The notes beneath the pieces were generated by a model. It was not told the DNA's origin, ran no database searches, and saw only the letters and a program-made list of their open reading frames with translations. The translations under genes were made by a program, and so were the position numbers. Shown piece after piece: positions 44,351 through 52,382 of a stretch of DNA of 64,000 nucleotides (its first letter is position 1; each line of letters opens with the position of its first letter). The stretch comes from Pseudoxanthomonas winnipegensis (GTDB lineage Bacteria; Pseudomonadota; Gammaproteobacteria; Xanthomonadales; Xanthomonadaceae). The stretch spans positions 62,001 to 126,000 of the forward strand of contig NZ_SHMH01000009.1 of assembly GCF_004283755.1 (NCBI RefSeq). Direction: 5' to 3'.

Positions 44351-45091
44351 TCAGGCGGCGGCCGCCAACGCCTCGAGCCGGTTGCGGTCGAGCAGGCGCA
44401 CGGTGTGCGGCTCGGGCGTGGCGATCAGCGCGTCGGTGCGCAGGCGGGTGAAGCAGCGGCTGACCGTTTCGATGGTCAGGCCCAGGTAGTCGGCGATGTC
44501 GGTACGCGTCATCGGCAGTTCGACCACGGCATCGTCCAGGCCCTGGCGCGCGCGGCGCGCGGCCATGTCCACCAGGAAGCCGGCCAGGCGCTCGGGTGGG
44601 GTCATCCGCGCCAGCGCCATCAGCTTGTCGCGCGTGGCGTCCAGCTCGATGCAGGCGCGCTCCATCAGCTCGTGTTCCAGGCCCGGATAGGTCTGGCACA
44701 GCTGGCGCATGCCGGGCTGGGAGACCGCGCACAGGCTGGCGTCGGTGATCGCCTCGATGGTGTGGCGGTAGTGGCTGGCGCCGGAGAAGCCGATGTAGTC
44801 GCCCTGCATCAGGAACCCGGCCACCAGCCGGCGGCCGTCGGCCAGCGTGCGGGTGCGGCGCAGGGCGCCGCTCTGCACGGTGAAGACGTAGCGACGCGGC
44901 TCGCCTTCGCGCGCCAGCAGTTCGCCGGCGCGCAGATGGGTGTCGCCGGTCATCGCCTCCAGCGCTTTGGCCTGATCGGGCGGCAGGGCGGTGCATACGG
45001 CGAGATGGCGCACCAGGCAGACGCGGCAGCCGTGGCCCTCCACGCTGGTCTGGCCGGGGTCGGTGGGATTGCGTTGGATGCGCAGGCTCAT
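44351..45091 (-). CDS. FNR-type oxygen-sensing transcriptional regulator
   Basis: The 246-residue CRP/FNR protein has an N-terminal cysteine cluster (C22, C25, C33) and a central C121. These are the four positions expected for an oxygen-labile [4Fe-4S] cluster (E. coli FNR uses C20, C23, C29 and C122). The third cysteine is spaced wider than in E. coli. The recognition helix has LGLTIETVSRCF with the E-x2-SR triad that reads TTGAT. An FNR box lies 3.8 kb away between cydA and cydD. A name such as anr or fnr would be reasonable but is not certain. Confidence 0.88.
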   Translation of the reverse strand: MSLRIQRNPTDPGQTSVEGHGCRVCLVRHLAVCTALPPDQAKALEAMTGDTHLRAGELLAREGEPRRYVFTVQSGALRRTRTLADGRRLVAGFLMQGDYIGFSGASHYRHTIEAITDASLCAVSQPGMRQLCQTYPGLEHELMERACIELDATRDKLMALARMTPPERLAGFLVDMAARRARQGLDDAVVELPMTRTDIADYLGLTIETVSRCFTRLRTDALIATPEPHTVRLLDRNRLEALAAAA

Positions 45092-45199
45092 GGTCGGATC
45101 GGCCGCTCTGCCTTAACTGAGGCTGCATGATACGCCCCTGGTGTTGGGGGCCGGGTTGGCCCATGGCAAAGCCTCATCGCCGCCATGGCGGCCCCCACC

Positions 45200-45368
45200 T
45201 GTAGAGCGGAGCTTGCTCCGCTGGGGCTTTCCCCTGATCCGGCCCTTGTAGAGCGGAGCTTGCTCCGCTGGGGCTTTCCCCTGATCCGGCCCTTGTAGAG
45301 CGGAGCTTGCTCCGCTGGGGCTTTCCCCTGATCCGGCCGAAAAGCAGCGGAGCAAGCTCCGCTCTACA
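45200..45368. repeat. Three tandem 47-bp repeats plus an inverted end
   Basis: A 47-base unit starting TGTAGAGCGGAGCTTGCTCC repeats without change at 45200, 45247 and 45294. The array closes with an inverted copy of its first half (45343-45368). The same element occurs singly at 3064-3140 and 47865-47961. Each unit holds the palindrome AGCGGAGCTTGCTCCGCT. Confidence 0.9.
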
Positions 45369-45375
45369 AAGGCCG

Positions 45376-45760
45376 TGACGTGGTCGGAGGCGGCAGTGGC
45401 GCTCGTCAGAAGCGCCGCGGTGCGGGGGCGGGCGCGAGGCGGGGCCACGGGCGGGCCTGGAATCTGCTACCATCGACGCGCTTCGCTAGCGGCAGTCGTG
45501 TTTCCCTTGACGGGACCAGCGGCGCGGCCCGGGCCCTACGCCCGCCTCGCCCCCCTTCCTTCCGACGCCTTTTCGCTTCGCAAAGACGGTTCGCGCCAGT
45601 GTCGGCACGGGCCGCCCATCCAGTTACTCGCAGCGCGGTTCGGGAACGCTTCGGGCAACACACGCTTCTCCTCGCGTTGGCTTGCGTGGCCGGCGGCGCT
45701 GTTGCGTCGCACGGATCAGGCAGGGGCCGCGCGGCGTGGGCGTCCATCCGGAGTTTTCTC
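45376..45760 (+). other. Long leader region upstream of rhlE
   Basis: 385 bases with no convincing gene. A possible -10 (TACCAT near 45469) would give an mRNA leader of about 280 bases ahead of rhlE. The open frames here are GC-rich artefacts. RNA-helicase genes often have long, cold-responsive leaders; that is only an analogy. Confidence 0.35.
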
Positions 45761-47125
45761 ATGTCGTTTGAATCCCTGGGGCTTGCCCCGTTCCTGCTGC
45801 GCGCGCTGACCGAGCAGGGTTATGAACATCCCACCCCGATCCAGGAGCAGGCGATCCCGCCGGCGCTGGAAGGCCGCGACCTGCTGGCCGGCGCGCAGAC
45901 CGGCACCGGCAAGACCGCCGCCTTCGGCCTGCCGCTGCTGCAGCACCTGGGCACGTCCTCGCAGGAGGTCACCCGCGGCCCGCGCCGGCCGCGCGCGCTG
46001 GTGCTGACCCCGACCCGCGAGCTGGCCACGCAGGTCTTCGAGAGCCTGCGCGACTACAGCAAGTACCTGCGCATCCCGGCCGCGACCATCTACGGCGGCG
46101 TGGGCATGGGCCCGCAGCTGGACGCGCTGCGTCGCGGCGTGGACCTGGTCATCGCCTGCCCGGGCCGCCTGCTGGATCATATCGAGCGCCGCAGCGTGGA
46201 CCTGTCGGGCATCGAGATTCTGGTGCTGGACGAGGCCGACCGCATGCTCGACATGGGTTTTCTGCCCTCGATCAAGCGCATCCTGGCCAAGCTGCCCAAG
46301 CAGGACCGGCAGACGCTGCTGTTCTCGGCCACCTTCGCAGAGCCGATCAAGGCGCTGGCGCGCGAGTTCATGGTGGACCCGCTGGAAATCCAGGTCACGC
46401 CGAAGAACACCGTGGCCGACACCATCGCCCACCGCGTGCACCCGGTGGACAGCGCGCGCAAGCGCGAGCTGTTGCTGCACCTGCTGGCGGCCGACACGCG
46501 CGTGCAGACGCTGGTGTTCGCCAAGACCAAGCACGGCAGCGACAAGCTGGCCACCTTCCTGGAGAAGTCCGGCATCCAGACCGCGGCGATCCACGGCAAC
46601 AAGAGCCAGGCCCAGCGCCTGCGCGCGCTGCGCGATTTCAAGGCCGGCAAGATCAACGTGCTGGTGGCCACCGACATCGCCGCGCGCGGCATCGATATCG
46701 ACCAGCTGCCCAAGGTGATCAACTTCGACCTGCCGATGGTGGCCGAGGACTACGTGCACCGCATCGGCCGCACCGGCCGCAATGGATCCACGGGCGAGGC
46801 GGTGTCGCTGGTCGCGCAGGAAGACGCCAAGCTGTTGCGCCAGATCGTGCGCCTGCTGGGCCGCGACGTGGAGATCCGCGATGTGGAGGGCTTCGTGCCG
46901 CAGCATCCGATCCGCTGGGGCAACAGCGCGCCGGGCAAGGCCGAGCAGCCGTCGGGCACCCGTCCGCCGCGCCGCCACGGCCGCCGCCCGCACGGCGACG
47001 CCCCGCGCCAGGGGCAGGCCCACGCCCACGCCGGCCCGAAGAAGCACGGCAGCGGCAGCGCGCCCAACAACGGCGGCCGCCGCGACGGCGGTCGGCGCCA
47101 GAGCGCGCCGCGCGCCGCGCACTAA
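45761..47125 (+). CDS. rhlE: ATP-dependent RNA helicase RhlE
   Basis: The 454-residue DEAD-box helicase has the Q motif HPTPIQEQAIP, motif I AQTGTGKT, DEAD in VLDEADRMLDMGF, SAT, and motif VI HRIGRTGRNG. The C-terminal 80 residues are a basic Arg/His/Pro/Gly-rich tail, typical for RhlE in this group and probably RNA-binding. RhlE acts in ribosome assembly and RNA turnover. The ATG at 45761 begins the conserved MSFESLGLAP. Confidence 0.92.
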   Translation: MSFESLGLAPFLLRALTEQGYEHPTPIQEQAIPPALEGRDLLAGAQTGTGKTAAFGLPLLQHLGTSSQEVTRGPRRPRALVLTPTRELATQVFESLRDYSKYLRIPAATIYGGVGMGPQLDALRRGVDLVIACPGRLLDHIERRSVDLSGIEILVLDEADRMLDMGFLPSIKRILAKLPKQDRQTLLFSATFAEPIKALAREFMVDPLEIQVTPKNTVADTIAHRVHPVDSARKRELLLHLLAADTRVQTLVFAKTKHGSDKLATFLEKSGIQTAAIHGNKSQAQRLRALRDFKAGKINVLVATDIAARGIDIDQLPKVINFDLPMVAEDYVHRIGRTGRNGSTGEAVSLVAQEDAKLLRQIVRLLGRDVEIRDVEGFVPQHPIRWGNSAPGKAEQPSGTRPPRRHGRRPHGDAPRQGQAHAHAGPKKHGSGSAPNNGGRRDGGRRQSAPRAAH

Positions 47126-47209
47126 GCTGCCAGCGGGGACGCGCCGCAGGCCGGCGCGTCTCCTTTCCTTCACCGCCGACGCCCACGCGCCGGCCCCGGA
47201 CTGCCCGCC

Positions 47210-47575
47210 ATGGACATCTTCAAGGTCTTCACTTTCGAGGCCGCGCACCGGCTGCCGAACGTGCCCGAGGGGCACAAGTGCGCCCGCCTGCACGGCCATT
47301 CCTTCCGCGTCGAACTGCATCTGACCGGCCCGCTGGATCCGCACACCGGCTGGGTGATGGACTTCGCCGACGTCAAGGCGGCCTTCAAGCCGCTCTACGA
47401 ACGGCTCGATCACCACTACCTCAACGACATCGAGGGCCTGGACAACCCGACCAGCGAGCGCATCGCCGAATGGATCTGGGACCACCTCAAGCCGGCCCTG
47501 CCGATGCTGAGCCAGGTCGTGGTCCACGAGACCTGCACGGCCGGCAGCCGCTATCGCGGACCGCGCGCGGACTGA
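47210..47575 (+). CDS. queD: 6-carboxytetrahydropterin synthase
   Basis: The 121-residue PTPS/QueD-fold protein has zinc histidines H13, H28 and H30 (EAAHRLP, LHGHSF), the catalytic C24 between them, and DHHYLND plus [10 protein letters not shown] near the end. It makes 6-carboxy-tetrahydropterin in queuosine synthesis. No other que genes are in view. Confidence 0.93.
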   Translation: MDIFKVFTFEAAHRLPNVPEGHKCARLHGHSFRVELHLTGPLDPHTGWVMDFADVKAAFKPLYERLDHHYLNDIEGLDNPTSERIAEWIWDHLKPALPMLSQVVVHETCTAGSRYRGPRAD

Positions 47576-47634
47576 CACCGAGGCGCGTCATCGACCCGCG
47601 GCCGACCGTTCGTCGGTCGTACGAACAGGGGATG

Positions 47635-47663
47635 TTGCATCGCACCAAGTCCGGCGTTATGCT
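47635..47663 (+). promoter_or_regulatory. Predicted sigma70 promoter of the C-rich-loop sRNA
   Basis: TTGCAT (47635-47640), a 17-base spacer, and TATGCT (47658-47663). This predicts a start near 47670. Confidence 0.6.
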
Positions 47664-47669
47664 GCGTCG

Positions 47670-47786
47670 CAACAGCAGTTCTCGCGCCGGCGCACCGCGC
47701 CACGCAACCCCCATTTGTGTGGGTCCCTCCCCCCGCACAAATCCAGGCCCGACAGGTCCCTCCCCCTGTCGGGCCTTTTTTTTTTT
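47670..47786 (+). ncRNA. Predicted small RNA with two identical C-rich loops, sX13-like
   Basis: Between queD and msrC lies a promoter followed by two perfect hairpins. Hairpin 1 has an 11-pair stem at 47713-47742. Hairpin 2 has a 12-pair stem at 47745-47776 and runs into eleven T residues, forming the terminator. Both loops are the same eight bases, TCCCTCCC, although the stems differ completely. The predicted RNA is about 117 bases. From memory, the Xanthomonas sRNA sX13 is of similar length and displays C-rich loops that pair with G-rich ribosome-binding sites. The start point is inferred from the promoter. Confidence 0.75.
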
Positions 47787-47864
47787 GTCTCCACCATCAG
47801 GGTGCAGGGCCGGGAAACACGCTTCGCCGACCGATCTTCGCTCCGCTCGTGCTCGGTGGGAGCC

Positions 47865-47961
47865 TGTAGAGCGGAGCTCGCTCCGCTGGGGCCCTCCCTA
47901 CGAACCGAACGAAGAGCAGCGGAGTCCCCAAAAGGGGATTGCCACAAGCTCCGCTCTACAG
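47865..47961. repeat. TGTAGAGCGGAGC element, interrupted copy
   Basis: A single copy of the element arrayed at 45200, with its inverted end. The right arm (AGCAGCGGAG...AGCTCCGCTCTACA) is split by about 20 extra bases that include TCCCCAAAAGGGGA. Confidence 0.7.
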
Positions 47962-48098
47962 ACAGGCCGCTGCGAGATTGAGGAGACAGTCGCTCCCATG
48001 GAGATGGGGGGATCCGATAGCGCGCCGCCACGGGCCGGGACAGTCGAGGCTCCCCAGTGAACCAAGCAGGACCTCTTTCGACCGAAGCCGATCATCTC

Positions 48099-48229
48099 GA
48101 CGCGCGCGGCAGCGGGCCGGCGGGCGGGGGCCGCGCCTAGCGAGGCAGGAAGCCGAGCGCCCGAATCAGGGCATGACGCCCCGACCGAGGGAAAAGCGGA
48201 CACCGCCCGCCGGACCGCTGCCCAACCGC
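48099..48229. repeat. Second copy of a roughly 130-bp dispersed element
   Basis: Aligns with 37384-37516 in the same orientation. The common core begins GACGCGCG-GGCAGCGGGCCGG, then AGCCGAGCGCCCGAATCAGG. It ends with GGGAAAAGCGGACACCGCCC and GCCGGACCGCTGCCCA. The two copies differ at scattered positions, with small indels. It lies 120 bases before msrC. Confidence 0.75.
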
Positions 48230-48349
48230 ACACGCCCCCTCGATCCTCGATCGCAAGAACCAAACTTTCCGCGCCGCGCGCACCAGGGACATAGCGTTTC
48301 CTGCACAACCATGGCCGATCTACGCGCCATGCGTCGTAGAATCCACGAC

Positions 48350-48835
48350 ATGTCATTCGCGACCCAGACCCTATCCGGGACCAAGCCCGAGCAATACGCG
48401 CAGCTGCTGGAGCAGGCGCGCGGCCTGATGTACGGGGAAACCGACCGCATCGCCAACGCCGCCAACCTCGCCGCGCTGCTCTACCACGCACTGCCCGGCT
48501 TCAACTGGGCCGGCTTCTATTTCTTCGATGGCACCGAGCTGGTGGTCGGGCCGTTCCAGGGCCTGCCGGCGTGCGTGCGCATCGCCCTGGACAAGGGCGT
48601 GTGCGGCGCGGCGGCCAGCACCCGCCAGACCCAGCGCGTCCACGACGTGGAAGCCTTCCCCGGCCACATCGCCTGCGACGCGGCCTCGCGCTCGGAGCTG
48701 GTGGTGCCGCTGGTGAAGGACGGCGCCCTGATCGGCGTGCTGGACATCGACAGCCCCCAGGTGGGCCGCTTCGACGAAGACGACCAGCGCGGCCTGGAAG
48801 CCATCGCCGCGGCCTTCGTGGACACCCTGGCGTGA
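48350..48835 (+). CDS. msrC: Free methionine-(R)-sulfoxide reductase (GAF domain)
   Basis: The 161-residue GAF-domain protein conserves the three cysteines C75, C85 and C109, with the same spacing as the E. coli enzyme (C84, C94, C118). It also has the NWAGFYFFDG and VLDIDSP motifs. fRMsr reduces free methionine-R-sulfoxide using thioredoxin. The start codon is ATG 48350; the longer open frame upstream is repeat sequence. The stop overlaps the next GTG start. Confidence 0.9.
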   Translation: MSFATQTLSGTKPEQYAQLLEQARGLMYGETDRIANAANLAALLYHALPGFNWAGFYFFDGTELVVGPFQGLPACVRIALDKGVCGAAASTRQTQRVHDVEAFPGHIACDAASRSELVVPLVKDGALIGVLDIDSPQVGRFDEDDQRGLEAIAAAFVDTLA

Positions 48836-49206
48836 GCACCACGCAGCTGCGCAACATCGGCCCCAAGTCCGCTGCGTGGCTGCGTCAGGTCGGCCTGCGC
48901 ACCGAGGAGGACCTGCGCGCGGCCGGTCCCGTGGAAGCCTTCATGCGCATCAAGCGCGCCGGCTTCCGCCCCAGCCTCAACCTGCTCTACGCCCTGGAAG
49001 GCGCCCTGCTGGGCTGCCACTGGCAGGACGTGCCCGACGCCCGCCGTCAGCAGATGGTCGCCGAGGTCGAGGTCGCCGCCGCCGCACTGCCCGCCCCGCG
49101 CGGCCGCCCCGCCGCCGCACCGGTGACCACCACCCGCCACGATGAGGAAGGCGGCGCCGCGCCGGCGTTCGATTTCTTCGATAGCCCCGGCCGCGACAGC
49201 GACTGA
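48832..49206 (+). CDS. TfoX C-terminal domain protein
   Basis: The 124-residue protein begins with STTQLRNIGPKSAAWLRQVG, the helix-hairpin-helix-like TfoX_C domain (about 1-85), and ends in a low-complexity tail with FDFFDSPG. It lacks the N-terminal TfoX domain of the competence regulator, so a role in DNA uptake is not implied. The GTG start overlaps msrC (GTGA), so the two are co-translated. Confidence 0.82.
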   Translation: MSTTQLRNIGPKSAAWLRQVGLRTEEDLRAAGPVEAFMRIKRAGFRPSLNLLYALEGALLGCHWQDVPDARRQQMVAEVEVAAAALPAPRGRPAAAPVTTTRHDEEGGAAPAFDFFDSPGRDSD

Positions 49207-49247
49207 GCGCCGCGCCAGGCGCCGGATCGCGTACAATCCGCGCCGCT

Positions 49248-49452
49248 TTCAGGTGACCTGCCGCGCATCCATCGCGTCCAGGTTGAAACGGGAAGCCGGT
49301 GAGCCCCGCCACGGGACGAATCCGGCGCTGCCCCCGCAACGGTAAGCGAGCCATGCCAACGCATCGGCCACTGCGTGCCTTTAGCGCACGCGGGAAGGCG
49401 CGACGGCGGAAGGAGTGCCTTCCAGCTCGCAAGCCCGGAGACCGGCCTGAGC
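49248..49452 (+). promoter_or_regulatory. Cobalamin (AdoCbl-type) riboswitch
   Basis: The leader of btuB contains the conserved elements in order: GGTGACCTGCC, GGGAAGCCGGTGAG, CTGCCCCCGCAACGGTAAGC, GCCACTG, a GGGAAGG-type stem, and AAGCCCGGAGACCGGCC. It should repress the downstream B12 receptor when cobalamin is plentiful. A -10-like TACAAT lies at 49232-49237. The remaining 160 bases before btuB show no gene. Confidence 0.93.
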
Positions 49453-49611
49453 AGCACGGGTTCGTACCGAACCCACCACCGGTTGCGATGCGGAGGGCGT
49501 CGCGCGTGCCGCGCCCACGCCTTGCCGTGCGCGCTGTCCGCCTGTGTTGCCTTCCGTCGCCGCGACTTTCCTGCCTTGCAAGCGCGCGAGGCGCGCGACG
49601 GAGTTCCCCAC

Positions 49612-51489
49612 ATGAAGACCACCCTGCTGTGCCTGGCCATCGGCCTGAGCCTTTCCGCCACCGCCCTGGCGCGGCCCGCCGACGACGCGACCGATCTGGA
49701 CCAGATCAGCGTCACCGCCACGCGCACCGAAGTCGCCGTCCAGGACAGCCTGGTTCCCGTGCAGGTCATCTCGCGCGAGGAGATCGAGCGCAGCCAGGCG
49801 ACCTCGCTGCCCGAGCTGCTGGCCGGCCGCGCCGGCATCAACATCGCCAACCAGGGCGGGCCGGGCAAGCTGACCAGCGTGTTCCTGCGCGGCAGCGAAT
49901 CGGATCACGTGCTGGTGCTGGTGGACGGCGTGCGCATCGGCTCGGTCACCGCAGGGCTGGCCGCGTTCCAGGACCTGCCGGTGTCGCAGATCGAGCGCAT
50001 CGAGATCGTGCGCGGCCCGCGCTCGAGCCTGTACGGCTCCGAAGCCATCGGCGGCGTCATCCAGATCTTCACCCGCAGCGGCGGCAAGGGCCTGACCACC
50101 TACGCCCAGGCCGGCTTCGGCAGCCATGGCCTGCGCGACCACAGCGCCGGCTTCAGCTATCGCGGCGAACGCGGCTGGCTGTCGGCCAACGGCGGCTACC
50201 AGGACACCGACGGCATCAACGCCTGCCGCGGCACCGCCGGCGATGCGGCCCATCCCTTCGGCGCCGGCTGCTACGCCGACGAGCCGGACCGCGACGGCTA
50301 CCGCAACACCTCCTTCGGCCTGCGCGCCGGGATCGACGTCACCGACACGCTGGCGCTGGAGGGCAACTTCCTCAACGCCGACAGCTACAACGAGTACGAC
50401 GGCACCCTGTTCGGCGGCAACGAGGCCAAGAGCCTGCAGCGCGTGGCCGGCGGCAAGCTGCGCTGGAACCCGAACGAAGCGTTCCAGCTGACCGTGCAGG
50501 CCGGCCGCAACGACGATGAGGCCGACAACTACTTCGCCGATGCCGATACCGGCACGCGCAGCTTCGTCAGCACCTTCGATACCCGCCGCGACACCGCCTC
50601 GGCGCAGGGCGACTACCGCTTCGCCGAAGGCCAGACCTTCACCCTGGGCGTGGACTGGTTGAACGACCGCGTCACCAGCACCACGCCTTACGACATCGAC
50701 GCGCGCGACAACACCGGCGTGTTCGCCGAGTACCAGGGCAGCTTCGGCGCGCACGCGCTGCAGGCCTCGGTGCGCAACGACGACAACGAACAGTTCGGCT
50801 CGCACACCACCGGCAGCCTGGGCTATGGCTTCGGCTTCGGCAACGGCTTCAAGTTCACCGCCAACGCGGGCACCGGCTTCAAGGCGCCCAACTTCAACGA
50901 CCTGTACTACCCGGGCTTCAGCAATCCGAACCTCAAGCCGGAGAAGAGCAAGTCGCTCAATCTGGGCCTGGCACAGTACGGCCAGGGCTGGAACTGGACC
51001 TTCAACGCCTACGAGACCCGTATCGAGGACCTGATCGGCTACGACACGGCCTTCAACATCGTCAATGTGGACAAGGCCAGGATCCGCGGCGCCGAGCTGA
51101 CCGGCTTCGTCACCCTGGCCGGACTGGACATCAACGCCCAGCTCAGCCACGCCGATGCGCGCGACGACGGCGACGGCGCCAACCACGACAAGTGGCTGGC
51201 GCGCCGCGCACGCGACACCGCGCGCCTGGACCTGGACTATGCGATCGGCGACTTCCGCCTGGGCCTGACCGGCAACGCCGCCAGCAAGCGCTACGACAAC
51301 GCGGCCAACACCGAGCGCCTGGCCGGCTACGGCACGATGGACGTGCGCCTGGAATACGCCCTGTCGCGCGACTGGACCCTGCTGGCCAAGGCCGCCAACG
51401 TGTTCGACAAGGATTACGAGACCGTCCAGTGGTACAACCAGCCCGGCCGCGAGTACACCGTCAGCGTGCGCTGGCAGGCCAAGCAGTAA
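49612..51489 (+). CDS. btuB: TonB-dependent vitamin B12 receptor
   Basis: The 625-residue protein has a signal peptide (1-21), a TonB box (DQISVTATR) and a BtuB-type plug with VFLRGSESDHVLVLVDGVRI and GPRSSLYGSEAIGGVIQI. A 22-strand-like barrel follows. The C-terminus ends WQAK after a beta-strand. It takes up cobalamin across the outer membrane. The upstream riboswitch makes the assignment firm. Confidence 0.95.
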   Translation: MKTTLLCLAIGLSLSATALARPADDATDLDQISVTATRTEVAVQDSLVPVQVISREEIERSQATSLPELLAGRAGINIANQGGPGKLTSVFLRGSESDHVLVLVDGVRIGSVTAGLAAFQDLPVSQIERIEIVRGPRSSLYGSEAIGGVIQIFTRSGGKGLTTYAQAGFGSHGLRDHSAGFSYRGERGWLSANGGYQDTDGINACRGTAGDAAHPFGAGCYADEPDRDGYRNTSFGLRAGIDVTDTLALEGNFLNADSYNEYDGTLFGGNEAKSLQRVAGGKLRWNPNEAFQLTVQAGRNDDEADNYFADADTGTRSFVSTFDTRRDTASAQGDYRFAEGQTFTLGVDWLNDRVTSTTPYDIDARDNTGVFAEYQGSFGAHALQASVRNDDNEQFGSHTTGSLGYGFGFGNGFKFTANAGTGFKAPNFNDLYYPGFSNPNLKPEKSKSLNLGLAQYGQGWNWTFNAYETRIEDLIGYDTAFNIVNVDKARIRGAELTGFVTLAGLDINAQLSHADARDDGDGANHDKWLARRARDTARLDLDYAIGDFRLGLTGNAASKRYDNAANTERLAGYGTMDVRLEYALSRDWTLLAKAANVFDKDYETVQWYNQPGREYTVSVRWQAKQ

Positions 51490-51518
51490 GCCTTCGCCCA
51501 AGAAGGTTTGCAGAGAAG

Positions 51519-51545
51519 AGCCGGCGCGTTGCGCCGGCTTTTTTT
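51519..51545. terminator. Terminator of btuB
   Basis: Stem AGCCGGCGC / GCGCCGGCT with loop GTT, then TTTTTTT, 30 bases past btuB. The T-run touches the end of the convergent sulfur-transport gene. Confidence 0.88.
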
Positions 51546-51972
51546 ATGCCCCCGCCAACAGCCGGTGCAGCGCCATGCCCGCCAGCATGGCCGGCACGAA
51601 CCACAGCGCCTCGCCGATGCCGGCGCCGAGGCCGACCAGCGCGGGGCCGGGGCAGTAGCCGGCCAGGCCCCAGCCGGCGCCGAACAGCGCGGCGCCCAGC
51701 AACAGCGGACGATCGATCGCGCGTGCGGCCGGCAGCGAGAACGACGGCGCGCACACCGGTGCCTGACGTCGCCGGATCAGCGGAAACAGCGCGCCGCTGG
51801 TCAGCACCGCGCCGCCCAGGACGAACAGCAGACGCGGATCCCAGCGCCCGGCGACATCGAGGAAGCCCAGCACGCGCTGCGGATCGGTCATGCCCGAGAC
51901 CACCAGGCCGACGCCGAACAGCGCGCCACAGGCCGCCGCGGCCCAGATCTGGCGACTCACGGACCACTCCAT
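51544..51972 (-). CDS. YeeE/YedE-type sulfur transporter, second half (DUF6691)
   Basis: The 142-residue protein has four hydrophobic segments and the motifs GLVVSGMTDPQRVLGFLDV, WDPRLLF and GAGWGLAGYCPGPALVG. These mark the C-terminal half of TsuA/YeeE thiosulfate transporters, here encoded by its own gene. The conserved cysteine is in GYCPGPA. It overlaps the gene for the first half by 16 bases, and the two proteins should form one transporter. Confidence 0.87.
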   Translation of the reverse strand: MEWSVSRQIWAAAACGALFGVGLVVSGMTDPQRVLGFLDVAGRWDPRLLFVLGGAVLTSGALFPLIRRRQAPVCAPSFSLPAARAIDRPLLLGAALFGAGWGLAGYCPGPALVGLGAGIGEALWFVPAMLAGMALHRLLAGA

Positions 51973-52382
51973 ACATGCCGCACCAGGAAAGTCACCGCCA
52001 TCGCCACCGCCATGAACACCGCCACGGCGGCCAGCGAGCGACGCGAATGCAGCGCCAGCCCGCAGACGCCGTGACCACTGGTGCACCCATTGCCCATGCG
52101 TGTGCCGACCCCGACCAGCAGGCCGGCCACGACGAGCAGCCACGGCGGAAAGCTGGCGCGCGTGGGCTGTGCGGATGGCAGCGCATGCAGCGCCAGACCC
52201 CCCATGCAGATCAGCCCCGCCAGGAAGGCCCGCCGCCAGGCCAGGCCCTCGCCGGGCGCCAGCAGCGCGCGCCCGACGATGCCGCTGACGCCGGCGATGC
52301 GCCCGGTCAGCCACAGCAGCGCGCTGGCCGACAGGCCGATCAGCACGCCGCCGGCCAGTGCGCCGCTCCACTCCAGGCTCAT
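51957..52382 (-). CDS. YeeE/YedE-type sulfur transporter, first half
   Basis: The 141-residue protein has four hydrophobic segments and the thiosulfate-channel signature GNGCTSGHGVCGLA with two cysteines. It is the N-terminal half of a split TsuA-like transporter. It overlaps both neighbours: ATGA with the metallo-hydrolase upstream and 16 bases with the second half downstream. Confidence 0.87.
   Translation of the reverse strand: MSLEWSGALAGGVLIGLSASALLWLTGRIAGVSGIVGRALLAPGEGLAWRRAFLAGLICMGGLALHALPSAQPTRASFPPWLLVVAGLLVGVGTRMGNGCTSGHGVCGLALHSRRSLAAVAVFMAVAMAVTFLVRHVWSGP

Noticed and set aside
45200..45368. Possible CRISPR array
   Set aside because: The repeats are contiguous 47-base units with no variable spacers, and no cas genes are present.
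47939..48349. N-terminal extension of the GAF protein
   Set aside because: The upstream open frame consists of dispersed repeats. Homology to fRMsr starts after the ATG at 48350.
49381..51501. Open frame of 706 codons on the minus strand
   Set aside because: It is the shadow of btuB and covers part of its riboswitch; low-complexity protein.
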